The position numbers were made by a program, and so were the translations under genes. Below, piece by piece: positions 7,686 through 15,964 of a stretch of DNA of 64,000 bases. The number at the start of each line of letters is the position of its first letter. Position 1 is the stretch's first letter. Origin of the DNA: Dehalobacter sp. CP (GTDB taxonomy: Bacteria; Bacillota_B; Desulfitobacteriia; Desulfitobacteriales; Syntrophobotulaceae); NCBI GenBank assembly GCA_009910795.1, contig VMEE01000018.1, positions 97,825 through 161,824 of the forward strand, read 5' to 3'. A model generated the notes under the pieces. It searched no databases and was not told the origin of the DNA. It saw nothing but the letters and a program-made list of their open reading frames with translations.

Positions 7686-9893
7686 CTATGAAACAACGGT
7701 CATTTCAACAGAGGTTTTTTCCCTTTGCTTTTTCGTCGCTCTGATGCTCAGCAGTAGATTTACTGCAAAAATTACAACTGTGATGCCTCCCAATATAGAC
7801 AGATTCTCATACAGGAAGCTGTAGTTGACACCGGATATTACTTCTTTAAGTGCATTGATTGCGTATGTCATTGGTAAATATGGATATGCCTTATCAAAGA
7901 ATTTCGGTACAAGCTCCAGTGGGAAGGTTCCTCCGCAAGCCGTAAGCTGAAGGATCAGTAAAAAAAGTGCCAAAAATTTGCCGACATCCTTGAGGTTCGC
8001 AATCAAAAAATCCACAATGGCGGTGAAGCATAAAGCAATCAGAATGCACACGACATAAAACATGAAAACATTCTTCACCACCAGATGCAATCCGTGCTGT
8101 AAAACAAGAGCCAATGCCACCGCTTGAACTGCAGCTACCAGTGAGAATCCAATAAACCTTGGATCCGAAGGCAGATATTTTGAAAGACGGCGTTCAAAAT
8201 TGATTTCAGGATCAAGGTAAATGACGATTAGCATGAGGATCGCTCCGATCCATAATGACAACGAAATAAAATAGGGTGAAAATGCGGTCCCATAATTCGG
8301 TACGGGATCGATGCTCAGCTGATTAAGCTCAACAGGTGTTGCTGCGTAGGTATCCAGTCCATCAAGATTTGCCGTTTTGTCATTTGCTGTTTTCACTGAA
8401 TCTGCAACAGCAGTCTTTGCCTCGTTGATACCATCATTCAAGGTCTGACTGCCGTTTAGAAGTCGCTGTTCGCCATCCGGAAATTTAGCCGCACTGGCGT
8501 TCAGTTCATTGCTTCCTTGGGCAGCTGCCGCTATACCCATGGCAGCCGTCTGGATACCAGAATTTAGTTGTGGATACGCAGCTGCCAATTCTGCGGAACC
8601 TTCCGCCAACTGTCCTACACCACCAGATAGCTGATTTAAGCCGGCCCCTAACTGATTTGCCCCGCTTGCCAATTGCGTTGCACCATTCATGAGTTCTTTT
8701 GACTTGCTATCGATCAATGCGATGCCGTCATTCAATTGTTTGCTTCCTGCCTGCAGCTGTTGGGCACGGCTGACTAAAGTGGCGGTACTGCTACTCAGTG
8801 TGTCAGAAGCAGTGTTCAGTTGATCCAGGGAACCTTGTGATTTTTTGTAGGTTGCCAAGATGCTCTGCATGTTTTTATCTGCCAATGCTTCAGGATGTGC
8901 TGTTACGTATGATGTCAGAGAATCAGCGATACTTTTATCGGCAGATGTTAAGCTTTTAACGCTTGCCAGGTACTGGCCCATACCATCGGCATATTTTTGT
9001 ATATTTGCAGCATAATCTGTTGTTCCTTGGTATATCTGCGCTGAACCAGCTTTGGATTGATCGAAACCGCTTGTAAATTGTTGAAGCCCTTGAGCAAAGC
9101 TAAGTGAACCCGTGGCGAAAGTCGAAAGCCCTAATTGTGATTTTGTAAGACTTGCATTCAATGTTGTCAGCCCAATATTAAATTGCGCCCAATTAGCATA
9201 AAACAGGTTGGAACCCTCAGCCAATTTATTAAACGCCAGGGTGCCCGCATTTAAACCATCATTTAGTTCAATGATGCCGGTATTCAGTTTTTCTTGATTA
9301 TTTTTCAGCGTGCTGATTCCATTCGACAGTTGACTGGAACCAGCAGATATTTTCCCGAGCCCATCATTCAGTTCACTTAAATCCTTAGGGATCGTTTTCA
9401 TTTCGGTCGTCAATTCACTGACGATTTCTTTGGTCACCTTTTGTGAAACCTTATCTTTAAATTCGAGCATAACTCTGTTCAAAACCTGGACAGCAAGGAA
9501 ATTTCTTTTCTCTTCCGGTTGATAGATGATAATGCCCTCATTCTTATCTAATTTATCTGCCGAAGCTATTTTTTCTGAGAAATCGGCCGGTATCGAAACT
9601 TCGGCATAATATTCTCTGTTTTGTATTCCTGTCTTTGCTTCTGCGTCCGTAGTCAAAACCCATCTGATGTTTTCATCGGATTTTAGTTCTTCAGTGATCT
9701 CATTTCCTAAATTTCTTGACTTGCCATTGATGACTGCGCCCTGATCCTGATTGACAAAGGCCACAGGAAGATTCTCTAATTTGCTGTATGGATCCCAGAA
9801 CGCTGAAAGAAAAAATACACTGTATATGAGGGGAAGAATGATTACAGCTGCAATAACTGCTCGTTTTCTCCAACGTTTTTTCTCTAATGCCAT
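7686..9893 (-). CDS. YhgE/Pip-family membrane protein
   Basis: This 735-residue protein has one N-terminal transmembrane helix (VIAAVIILPLIYSVFFLSAF), a large extracellular middle region and about five helices in the last 200 residues. This is the layout of YhgE/Pip proteins, related to ABC-2-type permeases. The middle region consists of many imperfect repeats of the form L-x-x-G-x-x-x-L-N-x-G (for example SAGSSQLSNGISTL and ASGANQLGAGLNQL), typical of the family and predicted to form a long helical stalk. Members are linked to phage adsorption and to type VII-like or efflux functions; the substrate is unknown. GGAGG lies 7 bases before the ATG. It lies 58 bases after the TetR gene on the same strand and is probably controlled by it. 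Confidence 0.9.
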   Translation of the reverse strand: MALEKKRWRKRAVIAAVIILPLIYSVFFLSAFWDPYSKLENLPVAFVNQDQGAVINGKSRNLGNEITEELKSDENIRWVLTTDAEAKTGIQNREYYAEVSIPADFSEKIASADKLDKNEGIIIYQPEEKRNFLAVQVLNRVMLEFKDKVSQKVTKEIVSELTTEMKTIPKDLSELNDGLGKISAGSSQLSNGISTLKNNQEKLNTGIIELNDGLNAGTLAFNKLAEGSNLFYANWAQFNIGLTTLNASLTKSQLGLSTFATGSLSFAQGLQQFTSGFDQSKAGSAQIYQGTTDYAANIQKYADGMGQYLASVKSLTSADKSIADSLTSYVTAHPEALADKNMQSILATYKKSQGSLDQLNTASDTLSSSTATLVSRAQQLQAGSKQLNDGIALIDSKSKELMNGATQLASGANQLGAGLNQLSGGVGQLAEGSAELAAAYPQLNSGIQTAAMGIAAAAQGSNELNASAAKFPDGEQRLLNGSQTLNDGINEAKTAVADSVKTANDKTANLDGLDTYAATPVELNQLSIDPVPNYGTAFSPYFISLSLWIGAILMLIVIYLDPEINFERRLSKYLPSDPRFIGFSLVAAVQAVALALVLQHGLHLVVKNVFMFYVVCILIALCFTAIVDFLIANLKDVGKFLALFLLILQLTACGGTFPLELVPKFFDKAYPYLPMTYAINALKEVISGVNYSFLYENLSILGGITVVIFAVNLLLSIRATKKQREKTSVEMTVVS

Positions 9894-9951
9894 GACATTT
9901 CCTCCAAACTGCTATTTATAACTAATTAGCTACTGCAGCTTCTATTATTTT

Positions 9952-10533
9952 TCAAAGATTTTCTGATAATTTAATCCCAGTTAACCAATACCCTTTGATT
10001 TCTTCTACGGTGGCTTCGTAAGAGATATTCTGATTGGATAATAGAATGCGAAGACTTGCTGCCGCTGTCATACCAAATATGGAGACGGCCAGAAGTTCCG
10101 GGCCCAAAGGTCTGATTTCCTTCTTTTCTATTCCTTCCTGAATAATTTTTTCGATGAATTGCAAATATTCTCTTAAACTTTCACGCAGCAGGAGTTGCCT
10201 GTCTTGTCTTCCCCAAACTTCGCTTAAAAGTACTTTTGCAAACTCAGGATGTTCAAAGGAAAGCTTTGTTTGAACCTCAATTAACTTTTCTAACTGTTGG
10301 ATTGCTCCTTCCACATTTTCGGCTGATTCTTTAACTGTTGCGACAAATTGGTCGATAGTCCAGCGAATCATACTGACAAATAATTCTTCTTTGCTTTTAT
10401 GCCGGTAAAATAATGTCCCTTTGGCGACTTTTGCCTGAGAGGCAATATTTTCCATTGTCGTTCGCTCAAACCCATTGACAGCAAATAATTGAAGTGCAGC
10501 CTGGAATATTGCTTTACCTTTTTGGTTTGTCAT
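9952..10533 (-). CDS. TetR-family transcriptional repressor
   Basis: This 193-residue protein has an N-terminal TetR helix-turn-helix (AIFQAALQLFAVNGFERTTM, then KVAKGTLFYRHKSKEELF) and a variable ligand-binding C-terminal half. The start at 10533 is chosen because AAGGAGAGAG lies just before it; an upstream ATG at 10551 would place the start ahead of this ribosome site. A perfect 14-bp palindrome lies directly downstream of the gene's own -10 box, so it very likely represses itself and the YhgE gene that follows. TetR-YhgE pairs are common in Firmicutes and often respond to membrane-active compounds; the inducer here is unknown. Confidence 0.92.
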   Translation of the reverse strand: MTNQKGKAIFQAALQLFAVNGFERTTMENIASQAKVAKGTLFYRHKSKEELFVSMIRWTIDQFVATVKESAENVEGAIQQLEKLIEVQTKLSFEHPEFAKVLLSEVWGRQDRQLLLRESLREYLQFIEKIIQEGIEKKEIRPLGPELLAVSIFGMTAAASLRILLSNQNISYEATVEEIKGYWLTGIKLSENL

Positions 10534-10551
10534 TTCTCTCTCCTTTTGCAT

Positions 10552-10575
10552 TTTATACTGACTAGTCAGTGTAAA
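10552..10575. promoter_or_regulatory. Probable TetR operator (near-perfect palindrome)
   Basis: The core ACTGACTAGTCAGT (10557-10570) is a perfect 14-bp palindrome. The flanks TTTA and TAAA extend it to 24 bp with a single mismatched pair. It lies at the predicted transcription start of the tetR gene, which fits autorepression. Confidence 0.8.
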
Positions 10576-10603
10576 TACTATGTCTTAAGGACTTATTTGT
10601 CAA
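10575..10603 (-). promoter_or_regulatory. Predicted promoter of the tetR-yhgE operon
   Basis: On the minus strand a perfect TTGACA (10598-10603) and TAGTAT (10575-10580) are separated by 17 bases. The palindromic operator starts right after the -10 box. Confidence 0.8.
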
Positions 10604-10668
10604 GAGAAAAAGTTTATCATTCACAAGAAGAAAGCATTTTTCACATTAAAGTAATTAACAATAGGAAA

Positions 10669-10712
10669 GGAGCTGCTGCCTGCGAATGATTATTATTCGT
10701 TGCAACAGCCCC
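10669..10712 (-). terminator. Hairpin after the two small genes, probable terminator
   Basis: On the minus strand GGGGCTGTTGC pairs imperfectly with GGCAGCAGCTCC around an inner CGAAT/ATTCG stem, and TTTCC follows. The T-run is weak. It lies 14 bases after the stop of the DUF3787 gene. Confidence 0.5.
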
Positions 10713-10726
10713 TTAACCCAAATTGT

Positions 10727-10897
10727 TTATTTTTCGTTGGAATCCACATATTCTTTGGCATTGTGAACTTCAAGTTCTCCGGGAATGCCTACATTCGATA
10801 CAGGCTTCTTTGTTTCAAAGCGGCTGTTCCAGGCGGCGGTAGTATGTTTCTCAACAGGGTTCGCCATAGAATTTTCTTTCTTTTTATTATTGGCCAC
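10727..10897 (-). CDS. DUF3787-like small protein
   Basis: This 56-residue protein starts at a GTG that follows GGAGG by 9 bases. The sequence has a basic N-terminus (VANNKKKENS), then PVEKHTTAAW, KKPVSNVGIP and finally VHNAKEYVDSNEK. This order (EKH-TAAW, KPVSNV-IP, NAKEYVD) is what I recall for DUF3787, a short clostridial family of unknown role. No membrane segment or cysteine is present, so it should be cytoplasmic. It lies 15 bases after another 56-residue gene on the same strand, and both end before a shared hairpin. Confidence 0.75.
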   Translation of the reverse strand: MANNKKKENSMANPVEKHTTAAWNSRFETKKPVSNVGIPGELEVHNAKEYVDSNEK

Positions 10898-10912
10898 TTT
10901 TCTATTCCTCCG

Positions 10913-11083
10913 CTACGCTTTATCCGGGGACCGTTTTCTATCTTCAGCCATCCGGCCAATCGCCTGTGGACTGGCAAAAGCAATCGAACCTGCCGGCATC
11001 GGATGAGCATTATTCAGGTGGCCCCAGGCAAGTGAGTTATTGGTTGTCAGTATTTCTTTAACTTTGCGTCTGTCTTTCGCCAT
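10913..11083 (-). CDS. Small conserved-looking protein of unknown function
   Basis: This 56-residue protein begins MAKDRRKVKEI and continues NNSLAWGHLNNAHPMPAGSI, then AFASPQAIGRMAEDR. The ATG at 11083 follows GAGGTGG by 7 bases, which supports it over the longer open frame upstream. The middle is rich in Asn, His, Pro and Gly; there is no signal peptide and no cysteine. It is the first gene of a two-gene unit with the DUF3787-like gene. I do not recognise a characterised family. The balanced composition and ribosome site argue that it is real. Confidence 0.65.
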   Translation of the reverse strand: MAKDRRKVKEILTTNNSLAWGHLNNAHPMPAGSIAFASPQAIGRMAEDRKRSPDKA

Positions 11084-11140
11084 CGCGTGATCCACCTCAC
11101 CAAGAATTATTCGCTGCCTGTAGTTTCTGATATTTATTAG

Positions 11141-11184
11141 AAAAAAATACACAGTCATCAATGGAAAATGATGACTGTGTATTT
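11141..11184 (-). terminator. Intrinsic terminator after nrdJ
   Basis: A perfect 16-bp stem, AAATACACAGTCATCA/TGATGACTGTGTATTT, lies 15 bases after the nrdJ stop on the minus strand and is followed there by a run of T's. Confidence 0.88.
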
Positions 11185-11198
11185 TCAAAGTTGTTATT

Positions 11199-13592
11199 TT
11201 AACCGCATTTGGAATAGCCGCAGTGGATGCAGACCATGCAGCCGCCTTCGTGATTCACGGGCATTCCGCATTCAGGGCAGGCATTGTCGATCGCGACGGC
11301 GGCCTGAGCTTTTTTAATTACGGCTTTTTCAGTTTTCTTCAAATCATCCGAAAGGACAGGTTCTTCTGTTTTATTGCGATTGATAATCGCAGAATTGCCG
11401 TTTACACCGATATCCTTATACTTTTTGATTACCCGCGAGATTGCATCCGGGCACGAGGTGACATTGACACCTTCTCTTCGGATGCAGGCGGGACAGCGGA
11501 TTCCACGGATCTGCTCTATGATAGCATCAACAGAGATGCCCGAACGCATCGCGATTGAGACTAGGCGGGAGGTTGCTTCCGATTGGGAAGAACAGCCGCC
11601 GGCTCTTCCCGTATTGGTAAACACTTCACAGATGCTGGTTTCATCGGCGTTTACGCTAACATAGAGATTGCCGCAACCAATTTTTATCTTTTCAGTGACG
11701 CCGACAGTCACCGGCGGGCGGGGCCTCGGCTTGATGGTAGGCATTGGCGCAGAAGCGGTTGTTCCAAACTCAGCGGAGGTCTCGGGCTTTGCAGTCGTCT
11801 CAGGTTCAGCCGTGGCTTTAAAATCAGCCGCCGGATTGGCAGTTTCTTTCGTTCCGGCAGAAAGCACCTGCTGTTCACGGCTGCCGTCCCGATAGACCGT
11901 AATTCCTTTGCAGCCAAGCTCAAAGGCTAGGCGAAACGCTTCGGCCACATCTTCGCAGGTAGCTGTATTTGCAAAATTAATAGTTTTGGAAACCGCATTA
12001 TCCGTATATTTTTGAAAAGCAGCCTGAATTCGGATATGCCATTCAGGAGAGATCTCCTGCGCGGTAACAAAGACTTTCTGCACCCATTCCGGGACTTCCG
12101 GCAAGCCAAAGACGTTACCTCGTTCGGCAATTTTGGCCATAAGCTCCTTTGAGTAAAAGCCATACTTATGCGCATAATCTTCAAAAAGCGGGTTAACTTC
12201 AATCAGCGCCGTACCGTCCATGACCGTTTTCGTATAGGCCACGGCAAAGAGCGGCTCCACGCCGCTGGAAGCACCGCAGATCATCGATATCGTCCCTGTC
12301 GGGGCAACCGTAGTCAGTGTAGCATTGCGTAATTCGATCTTGCCGTCATAAATGGAATCCTGATAATTAGGAAAGGTACCGCGTTCTTTGGCCAGTCGCT
12401 GGGACTCTATACGGGATTCGGTACGGATGAATTCCATAATCTTTTCGGCGAAGGCTGTGCTTTCTTCGGAAATATAGGATGTCTGCAGAAGAATCATCAA
12501 ATCTGCAAAACCCATAACACCCAGGCCGATTTTCCGGTTTCCTTTGACCATTTCTTCGATTACGGGAAGAGGATATTGGTTGACATCAATCACATCATCG
12601 AGAAAACGGGTCGCGAGCCTTGTGACATAGCCCAAACGCTCCCAGTCAATTACGGTCTTTCCGTCCTTTTCCGCCGCCATAAGCTTTAAATTAATGGAGC
12701 CAAGATTGCATGCTTCATTGGGGAGTAAGGGTTGCTCGCCACAGGGGTTGGTAGCCTCAATCACACCAATATGCGCTGTCGGATTATCGCGGTTCATCCG
12801 GTCAATAAAGATCATGCCCGGTTCGCCGTTCCGCCAAGCGTGGTCAACAATTTTAGCGAAGACTTGTTTGGCGGGGAGCTTGCCTGCCGACTTTCCAGAG
12901 TGAGGGTCAATCAGGTCATATTCCGTGTCATTTTCCACAGCTTTCATAAATGATTCCGTTGCAGCAACCGAAATATTGAAATTGTTAATATCTCGGTTAT
13001 CTTCTTTGCAGCTGATAAATTCCAGAATATCCGGGTGGTCGATCCGAAGAATGCCCATGTTGGCGCCGCGTCTTGTTCCTCCTTGTTTGACAGCCTCCGT
13101 AGCGGCATTAAAGACTTTCATAAACGAAACAGGACCGGAAGCAACCCCTCCGGTGGAACGCACCGTGCTGTTCTTCTGACGCAGCCGGGAAAAGTTGAAG
13201 CCTGTTCCGCCGCCTGACTTATGTATGATGGCTGCATGTTTCAGTGCATCAAATATATCCTCCATACTGTCCCCAACCGGCAGAACAAAGCAGGCGCTTA
13301 ACTGTCCAAGGTCACGCCCGGCGTTCATCAGTGTCGGCGAATTCGGCATAAACTCCAAATTAGCCATGACGGTGTAAAATTCTTTGGTCAAATCCTGAAT
13401 TTCCTGTGGGTTTTTACCATACTTTTCTTCAGCGCCGGCAATGACCGAAGCAACCCGGTAAAACATCGCTTCCGGCGTCTCGCATTTTTGGTCATTTTCC
13501 TGCTTCAAATATCTCCGTTCCAGAACAACTCTGGCATTCGGCGAAAGATTGGCTTTGGGCCACTTTTTCCAAACTTCCGTATTGTTACGCAA
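11199..13592 (-). CDS. nrdJ: Adenosylcobalamin-dependent ribonucleotide reductase (class II)
   Basis: This 797-residue enzyme makes deoxyribonucleotides from ribonucleotides with a B12 radical and needs no oxygen. The core shows SACFVLPVGDSMEDIF, the active-site loop NPCGEQPLLPNEACNLGSINL (residues split here across the conserved NPCGEQ and EACNLGS parts), and VAPTGTISMICGASSG. The C-terminus has the TSCPD-type domain (CPACIRREG, TSCPDAI) and a final zinc-ribbon (CPECGMPV, CIHCGYSKCG), whose last cysteines would shuttle electrons. Between core and tail is a low-complexity linker of about 45 residues rich in Ala, Thr, Glu and Pro. The start is a TTG at 13592 with GGAGG 8 bases before it. The gene stands alone with probable NrdR-type sites upstream. 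Confidence 0.95.
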   Translation of the reverse strand: MRNNTEVWKKWPKANLSPNARVVLERRYLKQENDQKCETPEAMFYRVASVIAGAEEKYGKNPQEIQDLTKEFYTVMANLEFMPNSPTLMNAGRDLGQLSACFVLPVGDSMEDIFDALKHAAIIHKSGGGTGFNFSRLRQKNSTVRSTGGVASGPVSFMKVFNAATEAVKQGGTRRGANMGILRIDHPDILEFISCKEDNRDINNFNISVAATESFMKAVENDTEYDLIDPHSGKSAGKLPAKQVFAKIVDHAWRNGEPGMIFIDRMNRDNPTAHIGVIEATNPCGEQPLLPNEACNLGSINLKLMAAEKDGKTVIDWERLGYVTRLATRFLDDVIDVNQYPLPVIEEMVKGNRKIGLGVMGFADLMILLQTSYISEESTAFAEKIMEFIRTESRIESQRLAKERGTFPNYQDSIYDGKIELRNATLTTVAPTGTISMICGASSGVEPLFAVAYTKTVMDGTALIEVNPLFEDYAHKYGFYSKELMAKIAERGNVFGLPEVPEWVQKVFVTAQEISPEWHIRIQAAFQKYTDNAVSKTINFANTATCEDVAEAFRLAFELGCKGITVYRDGSREQQVLSAGTKETANPAADFKATAEPETTAKPETSAEFGTTASAPMPTIKPRPRPPVTVGVTEKIKIGCGNLYVSVNADETSICEVFTNTGRAGGCSSQSEATSRLVSIAMRSGISVDAIIEQIRGIRCPACIRREGVNVTSCPDAISRVIKKYKDIGVNGNSAIINRNKTEEPVLSDDLKKTEKAVIKKAQAAVAIDNACPECGMPVNHEGGCMVCIHCGYSKCG

Positions 13593-13649
13593 CGTTTATA
13601 CCTCCAAAATTTATTCGAACTATAAATCCGGTTAGTAAACTACAAGTAG

Positions 13650-13682
13650 TACTATATAAAGTTTACCGATACTATATCTGGT
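13650..13682 (-). promoter_or_regulatory. Possible NrdR-box pair upstream of nrdJ
   Basis: The minus strand reads CCAGATATAGTAT and, 20 bases on, CTTTATATAGTAC. The first matches the NrdR-box form CAAGATATWGTGT at 11 of 13 positions; the second matches less well. A 20-base offset puts both on one DNA face. They lie about 60-90 bases before the nrdJ start, where the promoter should be. Confidence 0.4.
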
Positions 13683-13734
13683 AGTCAAGGGGGTTAAGTG
13701 GAAAAATTAATCATAAAAAAATAAATAGGCTCTC

Positions 13735-13766
13735 AAAACAAAAACCCCCCCGGGTAAGATACCCGG
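13735..13766 (-). terminator. Intrinsic terminator after the zinc-ribbon gene
   Basis: A 7-bp stem, CCGGGTA/TACCCGG with a 3-base loop, extends into further G-rich pairing and is followed on the minus strand by TTTTTGTTTT. Confidence 0.85.
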
Positions 13767-13787
13767 AAGGGTCTGATAACAATTAAA

Positions 13788-14087
13788 TTACCAGTTGTTT
13801 CTGGAGCGGGGTTGGTAGCAATCCCGGCAATAAACAGGTTTGTCACCAGTAGGTTGGAAAGGTACTGTGGTTTCTTTGCCACAAGCAGAACAAACAGCAG
13901 GGAACATTTCACGTTGAGGGCGTGAATAGCCACCATTTCTGCTCTGTGCTTTTCTTGCTGAACGGCATTCGGGGCAGCGGCCTGGTTCGTTCGTGAATCC
14001 TTTTTCAGCGTAGAATTCCTGCTCGGATGCAGAAAAAGTGAATTCACGGCCACAGTCTTTACAACTTAGTGTTTTGTCATTATACAT
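13788..14087 (-). CDS. Double zinc-ribbon protein
   Basis: This 99-residue protein carries two zinc-ribbon units. The first is LSCKDCGREFTF...GRCPECR (four Cys), the pattern of the probable zinc-ribbon family PF13451. The second is AVCSACGKETTVPF...VYCRDCY. Between them is a short Arg/Ser/Gly-rich linker and the C-terminus is basic (QPRSRNNW), which suggests binding of nucleic acid. The ATG at 14087 has AGGAGG 6 bases upstream, so the longer open frame beginning at a TTG is not used. The gene ends at a strong terminator. Homologues are common in Clostridia but without a firm function. Confidence 0.88.
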   Translation of the reverse strand: MYNDKTLSCKDCGREFTFSASEQEFYAEKGFTNEPGRCPECRSARKAQSRNGGYSRPQREMFPAVCSACGKETTVPFQPTGDKPVYCRDCYQPRSRNNW

Positions 14088-14437
14088 AAATGACCTCCTA
14101 GATTTATTACCCGCCTCATTGGAAGTTGATTCGACATCTTCCCTGAGCCTGAGGCAGTCGAGAAGGTCTTCTAATCCCTCAAATATTAACGAGCAATACT
14201 TAGTATAACTAAAAAAATACAAATTGTCAAAACAAAGTATAAAGTATTCTGTCTGATTTTTCAAACTTCTCAGTATTTTTTCTATTAATCTTTATGTTTT
14301 GTCCTATAATCTTTATATTTTATCCTATTTAGTCCTAATATCTTTCCAAGCATTTCTCTGCGTATTTTTTTCCTGTCTCATTCATGGTATGATTTTGGTC
14401 ATAAATGGCTTTTGACTGAGCAAGGGAGGTTGCAGAT
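14088..14437. other. Divergent intergenic region between zinc-ribbon and DUF1294 genes
   Basis: About 350 bases separate two divergent genes. The region is AT-rich. It holds the leader of the minus-strand zinc-ribbon gene and two tandem copies of a 21-base unit at 14288-14329. No convincing gene or perfect promoter was seen. Confidence 0.5.
14288..14329 (+). repeat. Two tandem 21-bp imperfect repeats
   Basis: ATCTTTATGTTTTGTCCTATA is followed directly by ATCTTTATATTTTATCCTATT (four differences). The unit length of 21 places copies on the same DNA face, which is suggestive of an operator, but a chance AT-rich repeat is possible. Confidence 0.55.
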
Positions 14438-14713
14438 ATGGAATATATCTGGCTTATATGGGGATACATTGTCCTTGTAAATATTTATGGTTTTTCCGTT
14501 ATGGGGTGGGATAAATATAAGGCCAAACGGGGAGGCCTGCGGGTCCCTGAACGCCGTTTCTTTCTTACAGGACTGATATTCGGGGCTCCGGGGATCTATC
14601 TGGCCATGTGTTTCTTCCGGCATAAAACCAAGCATAAGGCCTTTGTATACGGTATCCCTGTTCTGATCATATTGAATATATCTGTTTTTGTCTATTTTCT
14701 GCAAAAATTTTAA
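14438..14713 (+). CDS. DUF1294 membrane protein
   Basis: This 91-residue protein has helices at about residues 3-22, 42-60 and 70-88. Between the first two is the family motif MGWDKYKAKRGGLRVPERRF, followed by LTGLIFGAPGIYLAM and HKTKHKAF. These are the signature positions of DUF1294, a small inner-membrane family of unknown function. GGGAGG lies 8 bases before the ATG. It appears monocistronic. Confidence 0.9.
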   Translation: MEYIWLIWGYIVLVNIYGFSVMGWDKYKAKRGGLRVPERRFFLTGLIFGAPGIYLAMCFFRHKTKHKAFVYGIPVLIILNISVFVYFLQKF

Positions 14714-14856
14714 AAGAAAAAATTGTAGAGATTCCAAGGATATACATTTTTTATCTAGAATTTCCCATAAGAATAAGGTATATTAAGATATAGTGGCCGG
14801 CTGACCGGAAATTTCCTCATTAATAAGCAGCTGATTTGTGAAAGATTGGGAGGCGG

Positions 14857-15915
14857 ATGAAGATAAATACTGATAGTATTTCAAGGGCCAGAATACTGAT
14901 CGTCGACGATAATTCCGTAAATATTTTGTTACTTGAAAAACTGTTAAAAATGTCGGGATACAGCAATATCATGTCCACCACTGATTCCAGGGAAACCCTG
15001 TCCCTATATCGGGAGCATAATCCCGATCTGATTTTAATGGATTTAAGGATGCCTTACCTTGATGGATTTGAGGTCATGGAGCAGTTGAATGCAGTCAAAG
15101 GGGATGACTTTCTTCCGATCATTGCCATTACAGCCTACAACGATCAGGAGCACAGATTGAAAGCCTTAACGCTCGGCGCCAAAGATTTTATCGGAAAGCC
15201 CTTCGATTATGCTGAAGTTCTGATGCGAATCAAAAATATACTGGAAATACGTTTACTGAACAACGAAATCAGAGAGAACAATCGCAGACTGGTCAATAAG
15301 GTTCAGGAGAGAACAAAAGAACTGGAAGATCTGCAGGTTGAACTGATCCACAGGCTGGCGAGAGCCGCAGAATTCCGGGACAGCGAGACAGGAAATCACA
15401 TTGTGCGAATGAGCAAATATACGTATGAACTTGGCAAAGCCTACGGATTGCCGGAAAAAGACTGTGAACTAATGTTTCATGCCAGTACGCTGCATGATAT
15501 CGGGAAAATTGGCATTCCCGACGAAGTACTGCTGACACCAGGTAAACTCACTTCTGATGACTGGGAAAAAATGAAGACCCATACCGTTAAAGGGGCTCAG
15601 ATCCTGGCCGGCAGTTCAGCGGAAATGATTAAGCTTGCTGAGCAGATTGCGCTGTATCATCATGAAAAATGGGATGGAAACGGTTATCCGAACGGACTTC
15701 AAGGAGAGGAAATCCCGCTGGTGGGACGAATTACCGCCATTTGTGATGTGTTTGATGCTTTGATTTCGGAGCGTCCTTACAAGAGGGCGTGGGAAATTGA
15801 CGAAGCCTCAGCTGAGATCGAAAAAGGCAGAGGCACACACTTCGATCCTTCCCTTGTCGATCATTTTATGAAAATTATGCCGGTAATCAGGGAAATTACG
15901 GAAATCTATAAATAA
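14857..15915 (+). CDS. Response regulator with HD-GYP phosphodiesterase output
   Basis: This 352-residue protein joins a receiver domain (about 10-130; Asp in LILMDLRMP, Lys in GKPFDY) by a coiled helix to an HD-GYP domain (about 155-345). The HD motif is HDIGKIGIPDE and the GYP motif is HHEKWDGNGYPNGL, both complete. Such proteins hydrolyse cyclic di-GMP to GMP in the cytoplasm, switched by phosphorylation. The ATG follows GGGAGGCGG. The next gene, 49 bases downstream, encodes a histidine kinase that is the likely partner. The pair would lower cyclic di-GMP in response to an unknown signal. Confidence 0.94.
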   Translation: MKINTDSISRARILIVDDNSVNILLLEKLLKMSGYSNIMSTTDSRETLSLYREHNPDLILMDLRMPYLDGFEVMEQLNAVKGDDFLPIIAITAYNDQEHRLKALTLGAKDFIGKPFDYAEVLMRIKNILEIRLLNNEIRENNRRLVNKVQERTKELEDLQVELIHRLARAAEFRDSETGNHIVRMSKYTYELGKAYGLPEKDCELMFHASTLHDIGKIGIPDEVLLTPGKLTSDDWEKMKTHTVKGAQILAGSSAEMIKLAEQIALYHHEKWDGNGYPNGLQGEEIPLVGRITAICDVFDALISERPYKRAWEIDEASAEIEKGRGTHFDPSLVDHFMKIMPVIREITEIYK

Positions 15916-15964
15916 CAAGTTCTACCCATGGTCATCGAATGTAATAAACGGCGGCGGTGTTGGA

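Noticed and set aside
10700..11035. Plus-strand open frame of 111 codons
   Set aside because: It is antisense to two small minus-strand genes that have better ribosome sites and recognisable sequence.
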